DNA of 5,712 nt from Cellvibrionales bacterium UBA4495. GTDB lineage: Bacteria > Pseudomonadota > Gammaproteobacteria > Pseudomonadales > Porticoccaceae. Below, piece by piece: positions 1 to 5,712 of the stretch. Each line of letters starts with the position of its first letter. Within the stretch, counting starts at the first letter, position 1. The stretch is taken from the NCBI GenBank assembly GCA_002388905.1, contig DGNJ01000069.1, positions 4,420 to 10,131 of the forward strand. The letters run 5' to 3'. A program made the translations under genes and the position numbers. The notes under the pieces are model-generated. The model was not told the DNA's origin. It ran no database searches and worked only from the letters and a program-made list of their open reading frames with translations.

Positions 1-169
1 CGATCATGAGGATGTTCTTGGGGGTGATCTCGGCGCGCAGTTCCTCGGGCACCTGCATTCGCCGCCAGCGGTTACGCAGGGCGATGGCCACCGCGCGCTT
101 GGCGCCGTCCTGGCCGACGATATGGCGGTTCAGTTCGTGGACAATTTCGCGGGGGGTCATATTGGACAT
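1..169 (-). CDS. hslU: HslU (ClpY), ATPase subunit of the HslVU protease, N-terminal part
   Basis: This is the beginning of the AAA+ unfoldase that recognises, unfolds and threads substrates into the HslV peptidase in the cytoplasm. Only 56 codons are visible. They start [20 protein letters not shown] and run through [10 protein letters not shown] to TPKNILMI, nearly identical to the E. coli HslU N-terminus. The window ends just before the expected Walker A motif (GPTGVGKT in E. coli), so the ATPase core, the I domain and the C-terminal tail are off the edge. The first ATG (169) is chosen because it lines up with the family start and has an AGGA about 8 nt upstream. A second ATG three codons later is possible. 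The gene lies 27 nt downstream of hslV on the same strand, with no promoter or terminator visible between them, so it is almost certainly co-transcribed with hslV. Confidence 0.96.
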   Translation of the reverse strand, partial: MSNMTPREIVHELNRHIVGQDGAKRAVAIALRNRWRRMQVPEELRAEITPKNILMI

Positions 170-196
170 AGGGTGGTTCCTGTCTCTCGGCTTGGT

Positions 197-742
197 TCAG
201 GCCGAATAGTCGAGTTCTTCAATGGTGCGGTTCTGGTTGGTGTAGATGCAGACGTCGCCGGCAATCTCCAGGCCCTTGTCGACGATTTCCCGGGCGCTCA
301 GGTCGGTGTGCTCGAGCAGGGCCCGGGCGGCGGACTGGGCGTAGGGGCCGCCGGAACCGATGGCGATCAGGTCCTGTTCCGGCTCGATGACGTCGCCGTT
401 GCCAGTGATGATCAGGGAGGCATCCTTGTCGGCCACGGCCAGCAGGGCCTCCAGGCGGCGCAACATGCGGTCGGTGCGCCAGTCCTTGGCCAGTTCCACC
501 GCCGCCTTGACCAGGTGGCCGTGATTCTGTTCGAGCTTGGCCTCAAAACGTTCGAAGAGTGTAAAGGCGTCGGCGGTGCCGCCGGCGAAACCGGCGATGA
601 CCTGGTTGCGGTGCAGGCGCCGCACTTTGCGGGCATTGCCTTTCATGATGGTGTTACCCAGGGATACCTGGCCGTCCCCGCCGATCACGACGCGGCCGTT
701 GCGGCGCACGGACAGAATGGTGGTTCCTCGGTACTGTTCCAA
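197..742 (-). CDS. hslV: HslV (ClpQ), peptidase subunit of the HslVU protease
   Basis: HslV is the threonine peptidase that forms the double-hexamer chamber capped by HslU. From a TTG start at 742 the product is 181 residues: a six-residue leader (MEQYRG) followed by [10 protein letters not shown], so Thr7 should become the catalytic N-terminal Thr1 after processing. In mature numbering Asp17 (GGDGQ), Lys33 (GNARKVRR) and the GSGGPYAQ loop around 123-126 are all present. The mature length of 175 matches E. coli. The C-terminus is IEELDYSA. The TTG is chosen because AGGGAG lies 7 nt upstream (750-755). The reading frame stays open to an ATG at 802, but that would place the heat-shock promoter inside the gene and add residues unlike the family. 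hslU follows after 27 nt. Regulation is probably by heat shock through the promoter at 776-803. The leader is longer than in E. coli, where only Met precedes Thr1. Confidence 0.96.
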   Translation of the reverse strand: MEQYRGTTILSVRRNGRVVIGGDGQVSLGNTIMKGNARKVRRLHRNQVIAGFAGGTADAFTLFERFEAKLEQNHGHLVKAAVELAKDWRTDRMLRRLEALLAVADKDASLIITGNGDVIEPEQDLIAIGSGGPYAQSAARALLEHTDLSAREIVDKGLEIAGDVCIYTNQNRTIEELDYSA

Positions 743-749
743 AACGTCT

Positions 750-755
750 CTCCCT
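750..755 (-). promoter_or_regulatory. Ribosome binding site of hslV
   Basis: Reading leftward, AAGGGAGAG precedes the TTG at 742. Its AGGGAG core is 7 nt from the start codon. It is the best Shine-Dalgarno match in the divergent spacer and is what fixes TTG-742 as the hslV start rather than the upstream in-frame ATG at 802. Confidence 0.8.
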
Positions 756-775
756 TCTCGGCTTATAGGGGGTGT

Positions 776-803
776 ATATGGGGGTCCGGCGCCGGAATTC
801 AAT
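776..803 (-). promoter_or_regulatory. Heat-shock (sigma-32 type) promoter of hslVU
   Basis: On the minus strand the -35 region reads ATTGAAT (803-797) and the -10 region reads CCCCATAT (783-776), separated by 13 nt. The known RpoH consensus is roughly CTTGAAA, a 13-15 nt spacer, then CCCCATNT. So the -10 matches fully and the -35 matches at TTGAA. The E. coli dnaK P1 promoter, as I recall it, also has a 13-nt spacer. Transcription would start near 769, leaving a leader of about 27 nt that contains the hslV ribosome binding site. Heat-shock control of hslVU is established in E. coli, which supports the call. A perfect 12-bp palindrome (785-796) occupies the spacer. I see no better sigma-70 match for hslV, though TATAAG at 766-761 lies just downstream. 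Confidence 0.8.
785..796. repeat. 12-bp perfect palindrome inside the hslV promoter spacer
   Basis: TCCGGCGCCGGA equals its own reverse complement and fills 12 of the 13 bases between the -35 and -10 elements of the predicted heat-shock promoter. A protein bound here could block or modulate hslVU transcription, but no family of regulators is identified. In GC-rich DNA a chance origin is possible. Confidence 0.55.
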
Positions 804-810
804 CCGCCGG

Positions 811-839
811 CTGAATTGGCGCGGGATGCGGGTTACACT
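811..839 (+). promoter_or_regulatory. Candidate housekeeping promoter of murJ
   Basis: TACACT at 834-839 resembles a sigma-70 -10 box. The hexamer 17 nt upstream (CTGAAT, 811-816) matches the -35 consensus only at TGA, so the promoter rests mainly on the -10. A start near 846 would give a leader of about 20 nt before the murJ TTG. The surrounding GTTACACTGC is nearly the same as the box in front of ribF (GTTATACTGC), which adds some support. It is back-to-back with the hslV promoter, and the two do not overlap. Confidence 0.45.
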
Positions 840-866
840 GCCCCAATTTCAGCGGGCGCAAAGCCA

Positions 867-2486
867 TTGGACAAGAAGACGCCTTCCCCGACAACCGACA
901 GCGATCACCGGCCGGCGGCTGCTGCGAGCCTGCTGCGTTCCAGTGCCGTGGTCAGTACCATGACCATGGTTTCGCGGGTGCTGGGCCTGATAAGGGATGT
1001 GGTCTTCGCCCGGGTGATCGGCGCCGATGGTCTCGCCGACGCCTTCTTTGTCGCTTTCAAGATCCCCAACTTCCTGCGCCGCCTGTTTGCCGAAGGCGCC
1101 TTCGCCCAGGCGTTCGTGCCGGTTCTCGGCGAATACCGGGAAGCCGGTTCCCGGGCCGCGGTCAAGGCACTGATCGATCGGGTGGCCGGCGCCCTGGGCT
1201 CGGTGCTCTTGCTGATTACCGGGCTGGTGGTGGTTGGAGCGCCCCTGGTGGCGGCCCTGTTCGCGCCGGGTTTCGTCGGCGATCCGGTCAAGTTCGACGC
1301 CGCGGCGGCGATGATCCGGATCACCTTTCCCTACCTGCTGCTGATCTCCCTGACCGGCCTGAGTGCCGGTATCCTCAACAGTTACGACCGTTTCGCGGTG
1401 CCCGCCTTTACCCCGGTGTGGCTCAATCTCTGCCTGATCGGCGCGGCCCTTTGGGGTGCCGCCTGGTTCAGCGAGCCCGCCTATGCGTTGTCCTGGGGGG
1501 TCTTTGTCGCGGGTTGTGTGCAACTGTTGTTCCAGTTGCCCTTCCTGCACCAGATAGGACTGATGCCCCGGCCCGTCATCGACTGGCGGGACGAGGGGGT
1601 GCGCAAGATCCTCCGTCTTATGGCGCCGGCCATTTTCGGGGTCTCGGTCAGCCAGGTGAACCTGCTGCTGGATACCGTGATTGCCTCCTTCCTGCCCACT
1701 GGCAGTGTCTCCTGGCTGTATTATTCGGATCGCCTCTCGGAATTGCCGTTGGGGGTATTCGGTGTCGCCATCGGCACAGTGATACTGCCCAGCCTGTCCC
1801 GACAGCATGCCGCCGCCGATCCGGATACCTTCGCGGTCACCCTGGATTGGGCCGTGCGCATGGTCTTGCTCATAGCCGTGCCCGCGACCATTGCCCTGAT
1901 GCTGCTCGCCGAGCCCATCCTGATCACCCTGTTCTACGATGGCTCGGAAATCCTGGTGCGGGATATCGCCATGTCCGCACTGAGCCTCAGGGCCTACGCC
2001 GCGGGGCTGATCGCCTTTATGCTGATCAAGGTGTTGGCTCCCGGTTATTTTGCCCGCCAGGATACCCGCACCCCCGTGCGTATCGGGGTCATCGCCATGA
2101 CTGCCAACATGGTGCTCAATATCGCGCTGGTAGTGCCTCTCCATCATTACTGGCGCATCGGGCATGTGGGCCTGGCCACGGCCACGGCCCTGGCGGCATT
2201 TCTCAACGGGTACCTGCTGTACCGGGGTCTGCGTCGGCAGGGAGTGTACCGCGCCGCCGGGGGCTGGCTGCGCTTTGCCGGGCAGATGGGCGCGGCCAAT
2301 ATTGTCATGGCCGCGGTGGTGGTCCTGGGGCTGCGGGGGGTGGACGACTGGTTCGCTATCGGCTGGGCTTACCGGGTGCTCTGGCTTGGCGGAATCTGTT
2401 GCGCCGGGCTGGGGGCGTATGCCGCGACCCTTTTCCTGGCGGGCCTGCGTCGGCGCGACTTCCAATCCAGGCAAGCGCCACGCTGA
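867..2486 (+). CDS. murJ: MurJ (MviN), lipid II flippase
   Basis: This is an inner-membrane transporter of the MOP superfamily that flips lipid II to the periplasmic face for peptidoglycan synthesis. The product from TTG-867 is 539 residues, against 511 in E. coli, with many hydrophobic segments consistent with the family's 14 transmembrane helices. Charged residues known to matter in E. coli are conserved at a constant offset of 19: Arg37 (E. coli R18) and Arg43 (R24) in SRVLGLIRD, Asp58 (D39) in DAFFVAFKIPN, Arg71 (R52) in NFLRRLFAEGAF, and Arg289 (R270) in YYSDRLSELP. TTG-867 is chosen because no ATG or GTG lies between it and the first helix (SLLRSSAVVSTMTM). The ATG at 960 would cut that helix. 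No good Shine-Dalgarno is seen, so the start is less certain than the gene. The first 20 or so residues (DKKTPSPTTDSDHRP and following) are a hydrophilic, poorly conserved extension. ribF follows after 72 nt on the same strand. Confidence 0.95.
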   Translation: MDKKTPSPTTDSDHRPAAAASLLRSSAVVSTMTMVSRVLGLIRDVVFARVIGADGLADAFFVAFKIPNFLRRLFAEGAFAQAFVPVLGEYREAGSRAAVKALIDRVAGALGSVLLLITGLVVVGAPLVAALFAPGFVGDPVKFDAAAAMIRITFPYLLLISLTGLSAGILNSYDRFAVPAFTPVWLNLCLIGAALWGAAWFSEPAYALSWGVFVAGCVQLLFQLPFLHQIGLMPRPVIDWRDEGVRKILRLMAPAIFGVSVSQVNLLLDTVIASFLPTGSVSWLYYSDRLSELPLGVFGVAIGTVILPSLSRQHAAADPDTFAVTLDWAVRMVLLIAVPATIALMLLAEPILITLFYDGSEILVRDIAMSALSLRAYAAGLIAFMLIKVLAPGYFARQDTRTPVRIGVIAMTANMVLNIALVVPLHHYWRIGHVGLATATALAAFLNGYLLYRGLRRQGVYRAAGGWLRFAGQMGAANIVMAAVVVLGLRGVDDWFAIGWAYRVLWLGGICCAGLGAYAATLFLAGLRRRDFQSRQAPR

Positions 2487-2504
2487 CGCCACCCCGCCGG
2501 GACC

Positions 2505-2533
2505 TATATCGCCGCGCCCCGGTGCGTTATACT
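2505..2533 (+). promoter_or_regulatory. Candidate promoter of ribF
   Basis: TATACT at 2528-2533 is a near-consensus -10 box in the 72-nt gap after murJ. The hexamer 17 nt upstream (TATATC, 2505-2510) is a poor -35. The predicted start near 2540 gives a leader of about 19 nt to the GTG at 2559. That leader is far too short for an FMN riboswitch. ribF and ileS may thus have their own promoter in addition to read-through from murJ, since no clear terminator follows murJ. Confidence 0.45.
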
Positions 2534-2558
2534 GCGCGGCCTGACCGCTGTACGACGA

Positions 2559-3500
2559 GTGACCGTGACCAGAACATTTATCCGCGGCCTGCACAATCTG
2601 CATCCGCCGACTTCCGGTTGCGTGGCCACCATCGGTACCTTCGACGGTATCCATCTGGGCCATCAGGCCATCGTTGCCCAGGTCAAGCAGAGGGCAACCG
2701 TATACCGGTTGCCCTCCGTGGCGATGATTTTCGAGCCCCATCCCCGGGAGTATTTCACCCGGGAAAAAGCGCCGGCCCGGCTCATGCGCCTGCGGGAGAA
2801 AGCCGAGGCACTTTACGACCTGGGTATCGACAGGATTGTCTGCCTGCAGTTCAACCGCACCCTGCGCACCCTGGACGCCCGGGAGTTTATCCAGCGGGTG
2901 TTGGTGGAGGGAGTCCGGGTGCGCTGTCTGGTGGTGGGCGACGACTTCCGGTTCGGCTGCGACCGGGCCGGCGACAGCGATATGCTCAAGGCCGCCGGCC
3001 GGGAAAATGGCTTTGATGTTATCGACACCTGCACCATCGAGCAGGATGGCCGGCGCATCAGCAGCAGTTGGGTCCGGGAAGAACTGGAGGCCGGCAATTT
3101 TGCCAAGGCGGCGCAATTGCTGGGCAAGCCTTTCACCATCACCGGCCGGGTGGTGCATGGTCAGCGTCTGGGCAGCCAGTTGGGCGTGCCCACCGCCAAT
3201 GTCCACCTTAAGCGCTTTCGTGCGCCGTTGACCGGTGTTTTCGTGGTGGAGGTCTGCTGCGATGGCGAGCGCCTGCCCGGTGTCGCCAACGTGGGCGTGC
3301 GTCCCACGGTGGGTGACCTGGTGGAACCGCTCCTGGAAGTGCACCTGCTCGACTGGCAGGGCGATATGTACGGCAAGCGGATCGTGGTGGAATTCCTGGA
3401 AAAGATCCGTGAGGAAAAACAGTTTTCGGGCGTGGACGAATTGCTGGAGCATATTCACGCCGATATCGACTATGCCCGGGCCTTCTTTGCCCGGCACTGA
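2559..3500 (+). CDS. ribF: RibF, bifunctional riboflavin kinase / FAD synthetase
   Basis: This cytoplasmic enzyme phosphorylates riboflavin to FMN and adenylylates FMN to FAD. The product is 313 residues, the same length as E. coli RibF. The N-terminal nucleotidyltransferase half carries [10 protein letters not shown] (residues 26-35, with the HxGH-type motif at 32-35), FEPHP, GDDFRFG, and RISSSWVRE (ISSSWVR at 167-173, the KMSKS-like ISSTxxR element). The C-terminal kinase half starts near [13 protein letters not shown] and has the PTAN motif at 211-214 and LEVHLLD. It ends FFARH. The start is GTG. A second GTG at 2565 is equally plausible: it gives MTRTFIRGL, closer to the E. coli MKLIRGI start, and has a weak GAG 5 nt upstream. 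ileS follows after 59 nt, a common arrangement in gammaproteobacteria. Confidence 0.96.
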   Translation: MTVTRTFIRGLHNLHPPTSGCVATIGTFDGIHLGHQAIVAQVKQRATVYRLPSVAMIFEPHPREYFTREKAPARLMRLREKAEALYDLGIDRIVCLQFNRTLRTLDAREFIQRVLVEGVRVRCLVVGDDFRFGCDRAGDSDMLKAAGRENGFDVIDTCTIEQDGRRISSSWVREELEAGNFAKAAQLLGKPFTITGRVVHGQRLGSQLGVPTANVHLKRFRAPLTGVFVVEVCCDGERLPGVANVGVRPTVGDLVEPLLEVHLLDWQGDMYGKRIVVEFLEKIREEKQFSGVDELLEHIHADIDYARAFFARH

Positions 3501-3512
3501 CTTGGAACGGCA

Positions 3513-3528
3513 CCACCGGGAGCGGTGG
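3513..3528 (+). other. Small hairpin between ribF and ileS
   Basis: CCACCG and CGGTGG form a perfect 6-bp stem around a GGAG tetraloop. The nearest T run (TTTT, 3539-3542) is 10 nt beyond the stem, so this is not a standard intrinsic terminator and full ribF-ileS read-through is expected. It could be an mRNA processing or stability element, or chance in GC-rich sequence. Confidence 0.35.
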
Positions 3529-3559
3529 CGGCAAGAGATTTTGGTTGACGCGGAAAAGC

Positions 3560-5712
3560 ATGACTGAACCGACAGAGAAAGACTACAAGGCGACCCTGAA
3601 CCTCCCCCGGACGGATTTCCCCATGAAAGCCAATCTGGCCCAGCGGGAGCCGGACCGGTTGAAGAAGTGGCAGCAACAGGATATCTACCGGGTCGTGCGC
3701 GCCGCCCGGGCCGGTCGGGATAAATTCATCCTTCACGATGGCCCTCCCTATGCCAACGGCGAGATCCATATCGGCCACGCTGTCAATAAGGTGCTCAAGG
3801 ACATTATCGTCAAGGCCCGGGTCCTGAGTGGTTACGATGCGCCCTATGTGCCCGGCTGGGACTGCCACGGCCTGCCCATTGAGCACAATGTCGAGAAAAA
3901 GATCGGCAAGGCCGGCGATAAGGTGGATCACCGCACCTTCCGGCAAAAGTGCCGGGAGTATGCCCTGCGCCAGGTGGAGGGGCAGAAAAAGGACTTCGTG
4001 CGCCTGGGCGTGTTCGGGGACTGGGACAATCCCTACCTGACCATCGACCCCCGCATCGAGGCCGACATTATCCGGGCTTTGGGCAAGATCGCTGAAAACG
4101 GCCATCTGGTCAAAGGCTACAAGCCGGTCTACTGGAGCGTGGTGGGTGGCTCGGCCCTGGCCGAGGCGGAGGTGGAATACAAGGACAAAACCTCCTTCTC
4201 CATCTATGTGAGCTTCCCGGTGGCCGACAGCGTCGCCCTGGAAGCCGCGGTGGGGTCGCTGACGGGCGAAGGCGACATAGCCGTGGTGATCTGGACCACC
4301 ACCCCCTGGACATTGCCCGCCAACCGGGCGGTATCCGTGCACCCGGACTTCGACTACGTGGCGGTGGAGTGTCAACTGGCCGGCAAACGCCGCCGGCTGA
4401 TTCTCGCCGAGGACCTGCTCGGGGCCACCGCCGCCGAGTGCGGTATCGACGACTACCGGATCGTCGGTCGCTTCAAGGGCGCGGCCCTGGAAAAGCTGTC
4501 CCTGCGTCACCCTTTTTACGATGATCGCCAGGTGCCGGTGCTGCTGGGTGACCACGTCACCACCGAGGCCGGTACCGGCTGCGTGCATACCGCGCCCGAC
4601 CACGGCATGGACGACTTCGTCGTGGCCGCCCGCTACGGTATCGGCACCCTCAATTACATTGACGACAACGGCGTCTACCGGGACGACGTGCCGCTTTTCG
4701 CCGGCGAGCACGTCTATAAAGTGGATGAAAAAGTGGTGGCGGTATTGGACGAGCGCGGCCAGCTGCTGCACCAGGACAAACTCACCCACAGCTTCCCCCA
4801 CTGCTGGCGCACCAAGACACCCCTGATCTTCCGGGCCACGCCCCAGTGGTTTGTGAGCATGACCGCCAATGGGCTGCTGGAAGCGTGCAAGGGTGCCGTC
4901 AAGCAGGTGGCCTGGCACCCGGCCTGGGGCCGGGCTCGCATGGACTCCATGCTCGACAACAGCCCCGACTGGTGCATCTCCCGACAGCGCACCTGGGGTG
5001 TGCCCATTGCCCTGTTCGTGGATCGCCAGAGCGGCGACCCGCACCCCGACACCCCGGCCCTCATCGAGGCGGTGGCCAGCCGCGTGGAAGCCCGGGGCAT
5101 GGATGCCTGGTGGGATCTGGACCCGGCGGAGCTGCTGGGCGACGAGGCGCAGCGCTATGAGAAGGTGACCGATACCCTGGACGTGTGGTTCGATTCCGGC
5201 GTGACCCACTATTCGGTGCTGCGTCAGCGCGAGCAACTGCACTTTCCCGCCGAACTCTATCTGGAGGGCTCCGACCAGCACCGGGGCTGGTTCCAGTCAT
5301 CCCTGAAAACCTCTTTGGCCATCAACGGCGAGGCTCCCTACAGGGCCGTGCTTACCCACGGCTTCACCGTCGATGCCCAGGGCCGCAAAATGTCGAAATC
5401 CGTGGGCAACGTGGTTTCGCCCCAGAAGGTGGTGAATCAACTGGGGGCGGATGTCCTGCGCCTGTGGGTGGCGGCCACGGATTTCAGCGGCGAGATGAGC
5501 GTCTCCGACGAGATTCTCAAACGTACCGCCGATTCCTATCGGCGTATCCGCAATACCGCCCGCTTCTTCCTCTCCAATCTCGACGGCTTCGACCCCGACC
5601 GGGACAGTGTCGCCGCCGCCGACATGCTCTGGCTCGACCGCTGGGCCATGGATCGCACCGCGCGCCTGCAGGAGGAGATCGTCGCGCTCTACGACAGCTA
5701 CAACTTCCACAG
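3560..5712 (+). CDS. ileS: Isoleucyl-tRNA synthetase (IleRS), C-terminus off the window
   Basis: This class I synthetase charges tRNA-Ile and hydrolyses mischarged valine. The first 717 codons are present with no stop or frameshift. E. coli IleRS is 938 residues, so about three quarters is visible. Motifs in order: [13 protein letters not shown] (HIGH 70-73), [11 protein letters not shown], the editing-domain threonine motif [10 protein letters not shown] (Thr246-248) with [10 protein letters not shown] (His343, Asp352), [13 protein letters not shown] (from 470), [16 protein letters not shown] (570-578), KMSKS (610-614), then the start of the anticodon-binding helical domain ([13 protein letters not shown]). 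The ATG at 3560 has GGAAAA 5 nt upstream, and the product starts [16 protein letters not shown], about six residues longer than E. coli. The CP1 zinc-ligand positions are mostly substituted: Ser193 and Gly196 replace the CxxC of E. coli, and CWRT at 415-418 replaces CWRH. The C-terminal zinc finger is off the edge. The gene is probably transcribed with ribF, since no promoter is evident in the 59-nt gap. Confidence 0.97.
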   Translation, partial: MTEPTEKDYKATLNLPRTDFPMKANLAQREPDRLKKWQQQDIYRVVRAARAGRDKFILHDGPPYANGEIHIGHAVNKVLKDIIVKARVLSGYDAPYVPGWDCHGLPIEHNVEKKIGKAGDKVDHRTFRQKCREYALRQVEGQKKDFVRLGVFGDWDNPYLTIDPRIEADIIRALGKIAENGHLVKGYKPVYWSVVGGSALAEAEVEYKDKTSFSIYVSFPVADSVALEAAVGSLTGEGDIAVVIWTTTPWTLPANRAVSVHPDFDYVAVECQLAGKRRRLILAEDLLGATAAECGIDDYRIVGRFKGAALEKLSLRHPFYDDRQVPVLLGDHVTTEAGTGCVHTAPDHGMDDFVVAARYGIGTLNYIDDNGVYRDDVPLFAGEHVYKVDEKVVAVLDERGQLLHQDKLTHSFPHCWRTKTPLIFRATPQWFVSMTANGLLEACKGAVKQVAWHPAWGRARMDSMLDNSPDWCISRQRTWGVPIALFVDRQSGDPHPDTPALIEAVASRVEARGMDAWWDLDPAELLGDEAQRYEKVTDTLDVWFDSGVTHYSVLRQREQLHFPAELYLEGSDQHRGWFQSSLKTSLAINGEAPYRAVLTHGFTVDAQGRKMSKSVGNVVSPQKVVNQLGADVLRLWVAATDFSGEMSVSDEILKRTADSYRRIRNTARFFLSNLDGFDPDRDSVAAADMLWLDRWAMDRTARLQEEIVALYDSYNFH

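Noticed and set aside
743..802. An extended hslV starting at the ATG at 802
   Set aside because: It adds 20 residues unlike the family, overlaps the heat-shock promoter, and lacks the ribosome binding site found before TTG-742.
2487..2558. An FMN riboswitch or an intrinsic terminator in the murJ-ribF gap
   Set aside because: The gap is 72 nt, too short for an RFN element. The only inverted repeat (CCGGG at 2497-2501 with CCCGG at 2518-2522) has a 16-nt loop and no T tract.
1418..3016. A 532-codon plus-strand frame overlapping murJ and ribF
   Set aside because: It is an alternative-frame shadow made of Arg, Ala, Gly and Pro. It spans the end of one real gene and the start of another.
849..3497. 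An 882-codon open frame on the minus strand, antisense to murJ and ribF
   Set aside because: It mirrors the codon bias of the plus-strand genes, is rich in His, Gly, Gln and Pro with low complexity, and crosses two recognised genes and the gap between them. No family is recognisable in it.
3545..3550. A TTGACG -35-like box before ileS
   Set aside because: The ileS ATG is only 9 nt further on, so there is no room for a -10 box and leader, and no good partner box is seen.
3501..3559. A T-box leader or other tRNA-sensing element before ileS
   Set aside because: Only 59 nt are available and no T-box sequence is present. T-box control is mainly a Firmicutes and Actinobacteria mechanism.
3470..5281. 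A 603-codon open frame on the minus strand, antisense to ileS
   Set aside because: It is the same GC-bias shadow. The plus-strand frame is unambiguous IleS with all catalytic motifs.
1..5712. Defence system, CRISPR array, mobile element or tRNA
   Set aside because: All but about 280 bases are accounted for by five housekeeping genes. No spaced direct repeats, transposase motifs, target-site duplications or cloverleaf were seen in the gaps.

Overview
This 5.7 kb window is housekeeping sequence from a high-GC gammaproteobacterium (GC clearly above 60% by eye). The proteins align almost continuously with Escherichia coli and Pseudomonas-type HslU, HslV, MurJ, RibF and IleS. The murJ-ribF-ileS order is the arrangement I know from Pseudomonas-like gammaproteobacteria. 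I cannot name a genus. I see no IS element, phage gene, tRNA, CRISPR array or atypical-composition island.

Layout. On the minus strand, 1-169 is the 5' end of hslU (first 56 codons, cut by the window edge). It is preceded by hslV (742 to 197), with a 27-nt gap between them. Together they encode the HslVU (ClpYQ) ATP-dependent protease. A 124-bp divergent spacer (743-866) holds a well-formed heat-shock (sigma-32-type) promoter firing left into hslVU and a weaker housekeeping-type promoter firing right. On the plus strand are murJ (867-2486, lipid II flippase), a 72-nt gap with a TATACT box, ribF (2559-3500, bifunctional riboflavin kinase/FAD synthetase), a 59-nt gap with a small hairpin, and ileS (3560 to beyond the right edge, isoleucyl-tRNA synthetase).

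How they work together. HslVU degrades misfolded or regulatory proteins during heat stress. The rightward genes serve unrelated essential functions (peptidoglycan precursor export, flavin cofactor synthesis, tRNA charging) but form a conserved co-oriented cluster that usually continues into lspA.

I found no convincing undescribed system. The points most worth checking are the near-consensus sigma-32 promoter with a perfect 12-bp palindrome filling most of its spacer, the junction of hslVU with murJ, the loss of three of the four predicted zinc ligands in the CP1 region of IleS, and the non-ATG starts of hslV, murJ and ribF.
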